Origin: Actinomycetota bacterium
GTDB lineage: Bacteria > Actinomycetota > Acidimicrobiia > IMCC26256 > PALSA-610
Assembly (NCBI GenBank): GCA_030839005.1
Contig: JAUZEM010000387.1
Coordinates: forward strand, 1-5,626
DNA: 5,626 nucleotides
Direction of reading: 5' to 3'
Part shown: positions 1-5,569 of the stretch, one piece after another
Layout of the letters: every line of letters starts with the position of its first letter
Position numbering within the stretch: the first letter of the stretch is position 1
Translations under genes and position numbers: made by a program
Notes under the pieces: model-generated
What the model was told of the DNA's origin: nothing
The model's database searches: none
What the model saw: only the letters and a program-made list of their open reading frames with translations

Positions 1-1
1 C

Positions 2-841
2 GACGGATTCGAGTCCGAGTCGACGAAACGGGCCGAGGTATTCCTCCCGTGCACGCTGTGGGGCGAGAAGGCCGGCACCGTCACGAACCTCGAGGGCCGG
101 GTGCAGCGCGTCGGTCGCAAGGTCGCCCCTGAAGGCACCGCGATGGACGACTGGCGCATCGCGGCGGAGCTCGCATTGCGGCTCGGGCGCGACCTCGATC
201 TCGCAACCGTCGACGAGGTCACCGACGAGATCGCGCGTGTCGCACCCGCGTTCGCCGGCGTGACGTCCGAGGTGGTGAAGCTCGCGCGCGATGGAGTCGT
301 CGTGCCGATGGCCGCGCACCTCGACGAGCTCGTGCTCCGTACGGGCGAGCTCTCGATCATGGCCGACGACGGATCCGGAACCTCGTGGGACCCGATCAAG
401 GTCGAGGGCGCTGCGGCGGCGGAGCTGGCCGACGCACCGGAGGTGAATGTGTCGGTCGACGCACCCGCGCCGCACGAGTGGGATCGCCGCGCGCCCCGGC
501 CCGACGCGCCGGCGCGCGACGCGTACGCTCTGCGCCTCGTGATCGGTCGCGCGCTGTACGACGATGGTCGCCTGGTCTCGGAGACCCCCCTCCTGCAGCG
601 GCTCGTTCGGGAACCGGAGCTGCGCGTCCATCCGAGCGACCTCGCCCGGATCGGCGTGGATTCCGGCGGGCAGGTGAAGGTGACGTCGACGCGGGGCTCG
701 CAGGTCGTCGCGGTGCGGTCGGATGCCGGAGTGCCGGCGGGCATCGCGTGTATGGACTTCTCGGCCGACGCGCTCGGCGCCGCGCTTCTGGTCGACGCGG
801 GTCAACCCGTGATCGACCTGCGCGTGGAGAGCCTGCGGTGA
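2..841 (+). CDS. nuoG: NADH-quinone oxidoreductase subunit G, C-terminal part (5' end outside window)
   Basis: This is the last 279 codons of the large iron-sulfur subunit of complex I, in the cytoplasmic peripheral arm. The frame is open from base 2, so the GTG at 101 is internal and not a start. Residues 11-37 of the visible part match the molybdopterin-oxidoreductase-like signature of NuoG: an xxVxLP stretch, then W-G-E-K, G-T-x-T-N-x-E-G-R and V-Q-R-V. A helical stretch with D-D-W and A-L-R-L-G follows, as usual in the family. Residues about 130-170 are an Ala/Pro/Asp-rich linker. Residues about 172-279 look like the C-terminal molybdopterin-dinucleotide-binding-type barrel, with R-x-L-Y-D-D-G, a V-H-P-S-D-L-A-R-I-G segment and G-x-V-x-V-x-S/T. 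In NuoG this half normally carries no molybdenum cofactor and is structural. The N-terminal iron-sulfur domains lie upstream of the window. The TGA stop overlaps the GTG start of nuoH, and no frameshift is visible. Other molybdopterin oxidoreductases share this fold, but the nuoH neighbour settles the call. Confidence 0.93.
   Translation, partial: DGFESESTKRAEVFLPCTLWGEKAGTVTNLEGRVQRVGRKVAPEGTAMDDWRIAAELALRLGRDLDLATVDEVTDEIARVAPAFAGVTSEVVKLARDGVVVPMAAHLDELVLRTGELSIMADDGSGTSWDPIKVEGAAAAELADAPEVNVSVDAPAPHEWDRRAPRPDAPARDAYALRLVIGRALYDDGRLVSETPLLQRLVREPELRVHPSDLARIGVDSGGQVKVTSTRGSQVVAVRSDAGVPAGIACMDFSADALGAALLVDAGQPVIDLRVESLR
826..831 (+). promoter_or_regulatory. Ribosome binding site of nuoH
   Basis: GGAGAG lies 6 bases before the GTG at 838, inside the end of nuoG. 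It supports GTG 838 as the nuoH start over later in-frame GTG codons, and it fits translational coupling with nuoG. Confidence 0.75.
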
Positions 842-2043
842 GCCGGCTGCTCGCCCTCGACCCCCTGCTGCGGGGCTCCGTGACCTGGTCGGTGTTCGTG
901 GTCGTCGTCATCAAGGTCGTGATCGCCTTCGTGATCCTGCTCCTTGCGGTGCTGCTCTACATCTGGGCCATGCGCAAGGTCATTGCCGACATGCAGAACC
1001 GCATCGGCCCGAACCGGGCCGGGCCCTACGGCGTGCTGCAGACCCTCGCCGACGGCATCAAGCTGTTCTTCAAGGAGCAGTCGATCCCCGATTCGGCCGA
1101 CCGGCCCGTGTTCCGGCTCGCGCCGTACCTGTCGATCATGCCGGCGTTCTTGATGTTCTGTGTGGTGCCGATCGGCGGCACCGTGTCGATACTCGGGCAC
1201 CAGACGTTCCTGCAGGTCGTCGACCTGCCGATGGGCGCGCTCTTCATTCTCGCGATGTCGGGGCTCGGCGTGTACGGCGTGATGCTCGCGGGCTGGTCGT
1301 CGGGTTCGAAGTACCCGCTGCTCGGGTCGGTGCGCGCGTCTGCGCAGCTCCTGTCGTACGAAGCGGCGTTCGGCCTCGCCATCCTCGGCGTGCTGATCCA
1401 GGCCGGCACGCTCTCCACGCACGAGATCGCCGTACAACAGCAGTGGACCAACGCGTGGTCGTTCGTTTCCCATTGGTTCTGGTTGAAGACGTTCGTCGCC
1501 TTCGCGATCTTCCTCGTCGCGGCGACGGCAGAGACGAACCACCCGCCGTTCGATCTCGTCGAGGCCGAGCAGGAGCTCGTGGGCGGCTTCAATACCGAGT
1601 ACACGGGCATCCGCTTCGCGATCTTCTACCTCGCCGAATTCATGAACGTCATCACGATGTCGGCGATCGCCGTCACGTTGTTCCTCGGCGGACCGTCCGG
1701 ACCGAGCCTGGGCTTCCTCGCACGCGACAACGTGGTGAATGTGTGGCTCGTGCCGATGGTCTGGTTCCTCGTGAAGGTCCTCGCGCTGTTGTTCGCGACC
1801 GTTTGGGTACGGGCATCGTTGCCGCGGATGCGTTACGACCGTCTGATGTCGCTCGGCTGGAAGTGGCTCATCGAGATCGCGATCCTCTGGGTCCTGGTGA
1901 CTGCCACGGTGCAGGTCGCCATGGTCGAGGATTGGAACCGTCTCCTCGCGGCCTCGATCGCGGTCGTTGCGGCGGTCGCCGGCTACGGCGTGTTGTACGC
2001 GTCGATGCCCAAGTCGGGCGAGCAGATCGAGGAGTTCCGCTGA
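838..2043 (+). CDS. nuoH: NADH-quinone oxidoreductase subunit H
   Basis: This is the 401-residue membrane subunit that forms the quinone chamber where the peripheral and membrane arms of complex I meet (ND1 family). The GTG start overlaps the nuoG stop by four bases and has a good ribosome site. Family motifs are clear: M-Q-N-R-I-G-P-N-R-A-G-P at 52-63, G-S-V-R-A-S-A-Q-L-L-S-Y-E at 163-175, and the acidic quinone-facing loop at 231-255, with N-H-P-P-F-D, E-A-E-Q-E-L and N-T-E-Y. R-A-S-L-P-R-M-R-Y-D follows at 325-334. Hydrophobic segments lie near 18-45, 98-115, 131-153, 174-190, 213-231, 257-285, 303-324 and 342-363. A further segment at about 369-387 plus a polar tail is absent from the roughly 325-residue E. 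coli protein, but extended forms are known in Actinobacteria. Oddity: residue 346 is Glu where the family usually has Pro (G-W-K-x-x-x-P). The frame stays open upstream to 385, but that part reads as arginine-rich shadow of nuoG. Confidence 0.97.
   Translation: MSRLLALDPLLRGSVTWSVFVVVVIKVVIAFVILLLAVLLYIWAMRKVIADMQNRIGPNRAGPYGVLQTLADGIKLFFKEQSIPDSADRPVFRLAPYLSIMPAFLMFCVVPIGGTVSILGHQTFLQVVDLPMGALFILAMSGLGVYGVMLAGWSSGSKYPLLGSVRASAQLLSYEAAFGLAILGVLIQAGTLSTHEIAVQQQWTNAWSFVSHWFWLKTFVAFAIFLVAATAETNHPPFDLVEAEQELVGGFNTEYTGIRFAIFYLAEFMNVITMSAIAVTLFLGGPSGPSLGFLARDNVVNVWLVPMVWFLVKVLALLFATVWVRASLPRMRYDRLMSLGWKWLIEIAILWVLVTATVQVAMVEDWNRLLAASIAVVAAVAGYGVLYASMPKSGEQIEEFR
2029..2034 (+). promoter_or_regulatory. 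Ribosome binding site of nuoI
   Basis: GAGGAG lies 8 bases before the ATG at 2043, within the last codons of nuoH. It is one of the strongest Shine-Dalgarno matches in the window and confirms the nuoI start. Confidence 0.75.
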
Positions 2044-2654
2044 TGGGGCGTTTCTCCGGATTTCTCGTGACCTTGCGCCAGATGGGCAAGCCGCGCGTGA
2101 CCACCGAGTACCCGAAGGTGAAGCACGAAAAGCCGGCGCGCTTGCACGGCCGGCACGTCCTCAACCGTTACGAGGATGGGATGGAGAAGTGCATCGGGTG
2201 CGAGCTCTGCGCGGGGGTGTGTCCGGCGAACTGTATCTACGTGCGCGGCGCCGACAACCCGATCGACGATCCGGTCTCGCCCGGGGAGCGTTACGGCTTC
2301 GTGTACGAGATCAACTACCTCCGCTGCATTCACTGCGACTTGTGCGTCGAGGCGTGCCCGACCGAGGCGATCACCGAGACGAAGTTGTTCGAGTTCTCGT
2401 TCACGAACCGCAGCGACGCGATCTACACCAAGGAGCAGCTCCTCGTCGACGACAACGGCCGCGCCCGGCGCATGCCGTGGGAATTGTGGTTGGGTGGCGA
2501 GGACGACCATACGAGCGCGTGGATGCGGTCGACGTCGCCGTCGGGTTCGAGCGCGTACGAAGGACGCGTCAGCTGGTCGGGCGAGCTCGGTTTCGGTGTG
2601 CGCCCGCCCGAGCACGGGCAACAAACGGCGAGCCCGAAGGCGCAGGACGACTAG
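2043..2654 (+). CDS. nuoI: NADH-quinone oxidoreductase subunit I (two [4Fe-4S] ferredoxin-type)
   Basis: This is a 203-residue peripheral-arm subunit that carries two [4Fe-4S] clusters (N6a and N6b) and passes electrons towards the terminal cluster in NuoB and the quinone site (family knowledge). The ATG shares one base with the nuoH stop (TGATG). Residues 2-16 could form the amphipathic membrane-contact helix. Two complete CxxCxxCxxxCP motifs are seen, with Cys 50/53/56/60 and Cys 95/98/101/105. Between them lies the S-P-G-E-R-Y-G-F-V-Y-E-I-N-Y-L-R-C segment typical of NuoI. An extra Cys sits at 64, just after the first motif. After about residue 145 comes a polar extension with D-D-H-T-S-A-W-M, S-P-S-G-S-S-A-Y-E-G and W-S-G-E-L-G-F-G-V-R, longer than the E. 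coli tail (about 180 residues in total there). Such tails occur in actinobacterial NuoI as I recall them, and the role is unknown. The stop TAG overlaps the nuoJ GTG by one base. Confidence 0.97.
   Translation: MGRFSGFLVTLRQMGKPRVTTEYPKVKHEKPARLHGRHVLNRYEDGMEKCIGCELCAGVCPANCIYVRGADNPIDDPVSPGERYGFVYEINYLRCIHCDLCVEACPTEAITETKLFEFSFTNRSDAIYTKEQLLVDDNGRARRMPWELWLGGEDDHTSAWMRSTSPSGSSAYEGRVSWSGELGFGVRPPEHGQQTASPKAQDD
2644..2647 (+). promoter_or_regulatory. Ribosome binding site of nuoJ
   Basis: AGGA lies 6 bases before the GTG at 2654. It is short, but it decides the start because nuoJ has no ATG near its expected N-terminus. Confidence 0.6.
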
Positions 2655-3265
2655 TGGAAGCCGTCGTATTCTTCGTCTGTGCCGCCGCCGTGATCATCGG
2701 CGCACTCGGCGTCATCGCGGGCCGCAACCCGGTGCACTCGGCGTTGTTCCTGCTGCTCACGCTGGTCAGCATCGCCGTCCTGTACCTCCAGCAGCACGCG
2801 GCGCTCGTCGCTGCGATCCAGATCGTCGTGTACGCGAGCGCGATCGTCGTGCTGTTCCTCTTCGTGATCACGCTGCTCGGGGTCGACAAGCAGGAAGCGC
2901 CCGACGACGCCCATCCGGTGCAACGGGTGGCGGCCGTCGTGCTGGGCGTGCTGGCCCTCACCGGCATTCTCGTGCTCGTACACGGCAACCGCTGGGTGAC
3001 GGGTTCGCCTTCGGCGCGTGGCGGGCTCGGCCGCGCGGAAACCGGCAACGTGGAGACGCTCGCCAAGAGTCTGTTCACGGACTTCGTCTGGGCGTTCGAG
3101 ATGACGGCGGTGCTCCTCGTGATCGCCGTCGTCGGGAGCGTGGTGCTCGCGCGCCGCAGCGGGCATCGTGCCGAAGCTCCGGTAGCCGAAGTTCCGGTAG
3201 CCGAAGTTCCGGTCGCCGAAGTTCCGGCAGCCGAACCGGCCGCGGGCGAGAGGACGCCGGCTTGA
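2654..3265 (+). CDS. nuoJ: NADH-quinone oxidoreductase subunit J
   Basis: This is a 203-residue membrane subunit of the ND6 family, which couples events at the quinone site to the pump subunits. The start is GTG, which shares one base with the nuoI stop. Five hydrophobic segments are visible at about 2-22, 27-46, 53-76, 91-110 and 146-167, as expected. Family marks are G-R-N-P-V-H-S-A-L-F at 23-32, and in TM3 V-Y-A-S-A-I-V-V-L-F-L-F-V-I at 59-72, which includes the conserved Tyr60. The usual Gly two residues after this Tyr is Ser62 here. A loop at about 111-140 precedes T-D-F-V-W-A-F-E, where family members usually read L-x-x-x-Y-x-x-x-F-E. The C-terminus beyond residue 168 is a basic patch (A-R-R-S-G-H-R) followed by an Ala/Glu/Val/Pro tail built from a 15-base tandem repeat. 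This tail is not part of the conserved fold and should lie on the cytoplasmic side if topology is standard. The TGA stop overlaps the nuoK TTG start. Confidence 0.95.
   Translation: MEAVVFFVCAAAVIIGALGVIAGRNPVHSALFLLLTLVSIAVLYLQQHAALVAAIQIVVYASAIVVLFLFVITLLGVDKQEAPDDAHPVQRVAAVVLGVLALTGILVLVHGNRWVTGSPSARGGLGRAETGNVETLAKSLFTDFVWAFEMTAVLLVIAVVGSVVLARRSGHRAEAPVAEVPVAEVPVAEVPAAEPAAGERTPA
3170..3235 (+). repeat. 15-base in-frame tandem repeat in the nuoJ 3' end
   Basis: Four consecutive 15-base units start at 3170, 3185, 3200 and 3215, followed by a partial unit at 3230 (GCCGAA). The unit is GCCGAAGTTCCGGTA. Unit 1 has GCT for GTT, unit 3 ends in C, and unit 4 ends CA. Each unit is exactly five codons (Ala-Glu-Val/Ala-Pro-Val/Ala), so gain or loss of copies keeps nuoJ in frame. 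Near-identity at the base level, including synonymous positions, suggests recent slippage or unequal exchange and not ancient selection on the peptide. Confidence 0.95.
3248..3254 (+). promoter_or_regulatory. Ribosome binding site of nuoK
   Basis: GAGAGGA lies 7 bases before the TTG at 3262. It supports this rare start codon. The first in-frame ATG downstream (residue 39) would remove the first membrane helix. Confidence 0.75.
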
Positions 3266-3588
3266 TTGCGCTCGCGTACCCGGATCACATCACAGCCACC
3301 TACTACCTCATCCTCGCGGCGATCCTCTTCACGATCGGCGCGGTCGGCCTGTTGGTACGCAAGAACACGCTCGTGATGTTCATGTGTATCGAGCTGATGC
3401 TCAACGCGGCGAACCTCACGTTCGTCTCCTACGCCAACGCGTTGAACGACATCAGCGGTCAGGTCATTGTCTTCTTCACGCTGGTCGTCGCCGCAGCCGA
3501 GGTGGCGGTCGGTCTTGCGATCATCATCGCCATCTTCCGCCGCCGCCAGTCGGTCAGCGCCGACGACGTCGATCTGTTGAAGGGCTGA
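3262..3588 (+). CDS. nuoK: NADH-quinone oxidoreductase subunit K
   Basis: This is a 108-residue membrane subunit of the ND4L family, close to the usual length of about 100. It has three hydrophobic helices at about 12-31, 37-58 and 68-92. The two membrane glutamates essential for proton transfer in the family are present: Glu44 in C-I-E-L-M-L-N-A-A-N-L and Glu80 in V-A-A-A-E-V-A-V-G-L-A-I. They match E. coli Glu36 and Glu72, each offset by eight. The segment before TM1 (A-Y-P-D-H-I-T-A-T-Y-Y) is a few residues longer than in E. coli. The start is TTG, in a four-base TTGA overlap with the nuoJ stop, backed by a good ribosome site. No ATG or GTG is available at the N-terminus. The C-terminus is polar (R-R-R-Q-S-V-S-A-D-D-V-D-L-L-K-G). 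A gap of seven bases separates it from nuoL. Confidence 0.96.
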   Translation: MIALAYPDHITATYYLILAAILFTIGAVGLLVRKNTLVMFMCIELMLNAANLTFVSYANALNDISGQVIVFFTLVVAAAEVAVGLAIIIAIFRRRQSVSADDVDLLKG

Positions 3589-3595
3589 CGCGACG

Positions 3596-5569
3596 ATGAG
3601 CGCCCGGAACCTTCTCGACCTCGCGTGGGTCATACCGGCGCTCCCGGCGCTCGGCGCGGTCGTGCTGCTCCTGTTCGGCAAGCGCATCGGCGAGCGGGCG
3701 GGTTGGCTGGCCACCGCGCTGATGACGTTGTCGTTCGTCGCGTCGGTGATCGCGTTCTTCGCGCTGCGATCGCTGAGCCCAGACGCACGGTCGAATGTGT
3801 CGCAGGGCTTCACCTGGATCCAGGCGGGGACCTTCCGAGCCGACTTCCGCTTCCTCGTCGACCCGCTCTCGTCGACGATGACGCTGTTCGTCACCGGAGT
3901 CGGATCGCTCATCCATCTGTACGCGATCGGTTACATGCATGGCGACGAGCGCTTCTCCCGCTTCTTCGCGTACCTGAACCTGTTCGCGGCGTCGATGCTC
4001 GTGCTCGTGCTCGGCTCCAGCTTCCTGCTGACGTTCCTCGGCTGGGAGGGCGTCGGCCTCTGTTCGTACCTGCTCATCTCGTTCTGGTTCGAGCGCAACT
4101 CGGCTGCGGTCGCGGGCAAGAAGGCGTTCGTCACGAACCGGGTGGGCGACTTCGGCTTCATGATCGCGATGTTCCTCATCTTCCAGAAGCTGGGGACGCT
4201 CGACTACTCGGCGCTCGGCGCGGCGGCGAAGCTGCCGCAGTCGGCGGTGACCGCGATCGCATTGCTGTTGTTCCTCGGAGCGATTGGCAAGAGCGCGCAG
4301 CTCCCGCTGCACATCTGGCTCCCCGACGCGATGGAAGGTCCCACACCGGTCTCGGCCTTGATCCACGCGGCGACGATGGTCACCGCCGGCGTGTTCCTCC
4401 TCGTGCGCGCGCACGCGTTCTTCGACGCATCGAATCATGCCGGCACGGTCGTGGCGTGGGTCGGTGCGATCACCGCCCTGTTCGCCGCGACCGTGGCGCT
4501 CGTGCAGAACGACATCAAGCGCGTGCTCGCGTACTCGACGATCAGCCAGCTCGGCTACATGTTCCTGGCGGTCGGCGTCGGTGCGTACAGCGCCGCGATC
4601 TTCCACATGGTGACCCACGCGTTCTTCAAGGCACTCCTTTTTCTCGGTGCAGGCGCCGTGATCCACGGAATGCACGACGAGCAGGACATGCGACGTATGG
4701 GCGGCCTGCGGAAGTACATGCCGATCACCGCCGGTACGTTCATCTTCGGTTGGCTCGCGATCGCGGGCATCTTCCCCTTCGCGGGCTTCTGGTCGAAGGA
4801 CGAGATCCTCGCCAAGGCCTGGTTCAGCCACGACTACGCGCTCTGGGCGGTCGGCGTCTCGGGCGCGTTGATCACGGCGTTCTACATGACTCGTCAGGTA
4901 TGGCTCGTCTTCTACGGTCCCGAGCGCTGGCGCGACGACGCGGCCCTGGTCCAGGGGACCGGCGACGCGCACGAGGGAGACGACGTTCTGGCGGAGGCGC
5001 ACGCGGGGGCGCTTCCGCACGAGTCGCCCTGGACCATGTACGTCCCGCTCGTCGCGCTCGCGCTGCTGTCGTTCTTCGGTGGCGTCATCGACCTGCCGTT
5101 CACGAACGCCAAGTTCAACGTGCTCGACCGGTGGCTCGAGCTTCCCGAGGCACATGTCGCGTCGTCGTTCGGCCTGGGTTTATTGCTCTCGACGATCGCG
5201 GTCGCCGTCGGCGTGATCGGGATCTACCTGGGCGTACTGCTCTACCGCGACGGTCTGCGGCGCGACGGCACCGACCCGGGCGTCGAGCGGCTCGGTGGTT
5301 TCGCAGGCGTGCTCCAGAACGCGTACTACCTCGACCTCGGCCTCGCGCGGTTCGTGAGTGGTCCCGTTACGGCGTTCGCGCGCTTCCTCAGTGACGGCGT
5401 CGACCGCGCCGGCATCGACGGCGCGGTCAACGGGATCGCGACCGGAGCCCGCGCGGGTGGCGGGTCACTGCGGCGGCTCCAGACCGGCCTGGTGCGGAAC
5501 TACGCGCTCGGTATCGCGCTGGGCACGGTGCTCCTCCTGTTGTACGTGGCGACGCGGGTGACGTTCTGA
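3596..5569 (+). CDS. nuoL: NADH-quinone oxidoreductase subunit L
   Basis: This is the 657-residue distal antiporter-like proton pump of the complex I membrane arm (ND5 family; E. coli has 613). The ATG lies seven bases after nuoK. The only upstream purine run, AAGGG at 3580-3584, is 11 bases away, so the ribosome site is weak and re-initiation after nuoK is likely. Key residues are in place: Glu151 in G-W-E-G-V-G-L-C-S-Y-L-L-I (E. coli Glu144), Asp185 in N-R-V-G-D-F-G-F (Asp178), Lys232 in G-K-S-A-Q-L-P-L-H-x-W-L-P-D-A-M-E-G-P-T-P-V (Lys229), His337/His341/Lys345 in H-M-V-T-H-A-F-F-K-A-L-L-F-L-G (His334/His338/Lys342), and Lys401 in F-W-S-K-D-E-I-L (Lys399). Residues 441-478 form a polar acidic loop ending P-H-E-S-P-W. 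The C-terminal part (about 560-630), with Q-N-A-Y-Y-L-D and R-R-L-Q-T-G-L-V-R-N-Y-A, fits the lateral helix, and a last membrane helix lies at about 634-652. The lateral helix marks this as NuoL and not NuoM or NuoN. One TTA codon occurs at 5180. Confidence 0.98.
   Translation: MSARNLLDLAWVIPALPALGAVVLLLFGKRIGERAGWLATALMTLSFVASVIAFFALRSLSPDARSNVSQGFTWIQAGTFRADFRFLVDPLSSTMTLFVTGVGSLIHLYAIGYMHGDERFSRFFAYLNLFAASMLVLVLGSSFLLTFLGWEGVGLCSYLLISFWFERNSAAVAGKKAFVTNRVGDFGFMIAMFLIFQKLGTLDYSALGAAAKLPQSAVTAIALLLFLGAIGKSAQLPLHIWLPDAMEGPTPVSALIHAATMVTAGVFLLVRAHAFFDASNHAGTVVAWVGAITALFAATVALVQNDIKRVLAYSTISQLGYMFLAVGVGAYSAAIFHMVTHAFFKALLFLGAGAVIHGMHDEQDMRRMGGLRKYMPITAGTFIFGWLAIAGIFPFAGFWSKDEILAKAWFSHDYALWAVGVSGALITAFYMTRQVWLVFYGPERWRDDAALVQGTGDAHEGDDVLAEAHAGALPHESPWTMYVPLVALALLSFFGGVIDLPFTNAKFNVLDRWLELPEAHVASSFGLGLLLSTIAVAVGVIGIYLGVLLYRDGLRRDGTDPGVERLGGFAGVLQNAYYLDLGLARFVSGPVTAFARFLSDGVDRAGIDGAVNGIATGARAGGGSLRRLQTGLVRNYALGIALGTVLLLLYVATRVTF
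5556..5561 (+). promoter_or_regulatory. Possible ribosome binding site of nuoM
   Basis: GGGTGA lies 7 bases before the ATG at 5569. GGTGA matches the 3' part of the GGAGGTGA consensus, so this is a fair but not strong site. Confidence 0.45.

Noticed and set aside
385..837. Extension of nuoH upstream to an ATG at 385 (552 residues)
   Set aside because: The extra 151 residues are arginine/glycine-rich out-of-frame reading of nuoG. The NuoH family begins near GTG 838, which has a ribosome site and an overlapping stop.
101..841. nuoG fragment treated as a separate 246-residue gene starting at GTG 101
   Set aside because: The same frame is open to base 2, and the residues before it (L-P-C-T-L-W-G-E-K and T-N-L-E-G-R) belong to the same NuoG motif.
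3170..3235. The nuoJ repeat as a CRISPR array or as a transcription terminator
   Set aside because: Units are 15 bases with no spacers, lie in frame within a gene, and form only imperfect short inverted matches with no T-run. Coding slippage repeat is the simpler reading.
2569..3912. A 447-codon minus-strand open frame with an S-A-T-G-T repeat
   Set aside because: The repeat is just the reverse reading of the nuoJ 15-base tandem repeat, and the frame crosses nuoI, nuoJ, nuoK and nuoL. No family motif is seen.
3554..5155. A 533-codon open frame on the minus strand opposite nuoL
   Set aside because: Its translation is dominated by Arg, Glu, Asp, His and Val with no recognisable motif. This is typical of the antisense shadow of a GC-rich gene with G/C third positions, and nuoL is certain on the other strand.
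3625..5394. A 589-codon plus-strand open frame inside nuoL
   Set aside because: The translation is arginine-rich, without motifs or membrane segments. It is an out-of-frame shadow of nuoL, which has all its expected catalytic residues in the other frame.
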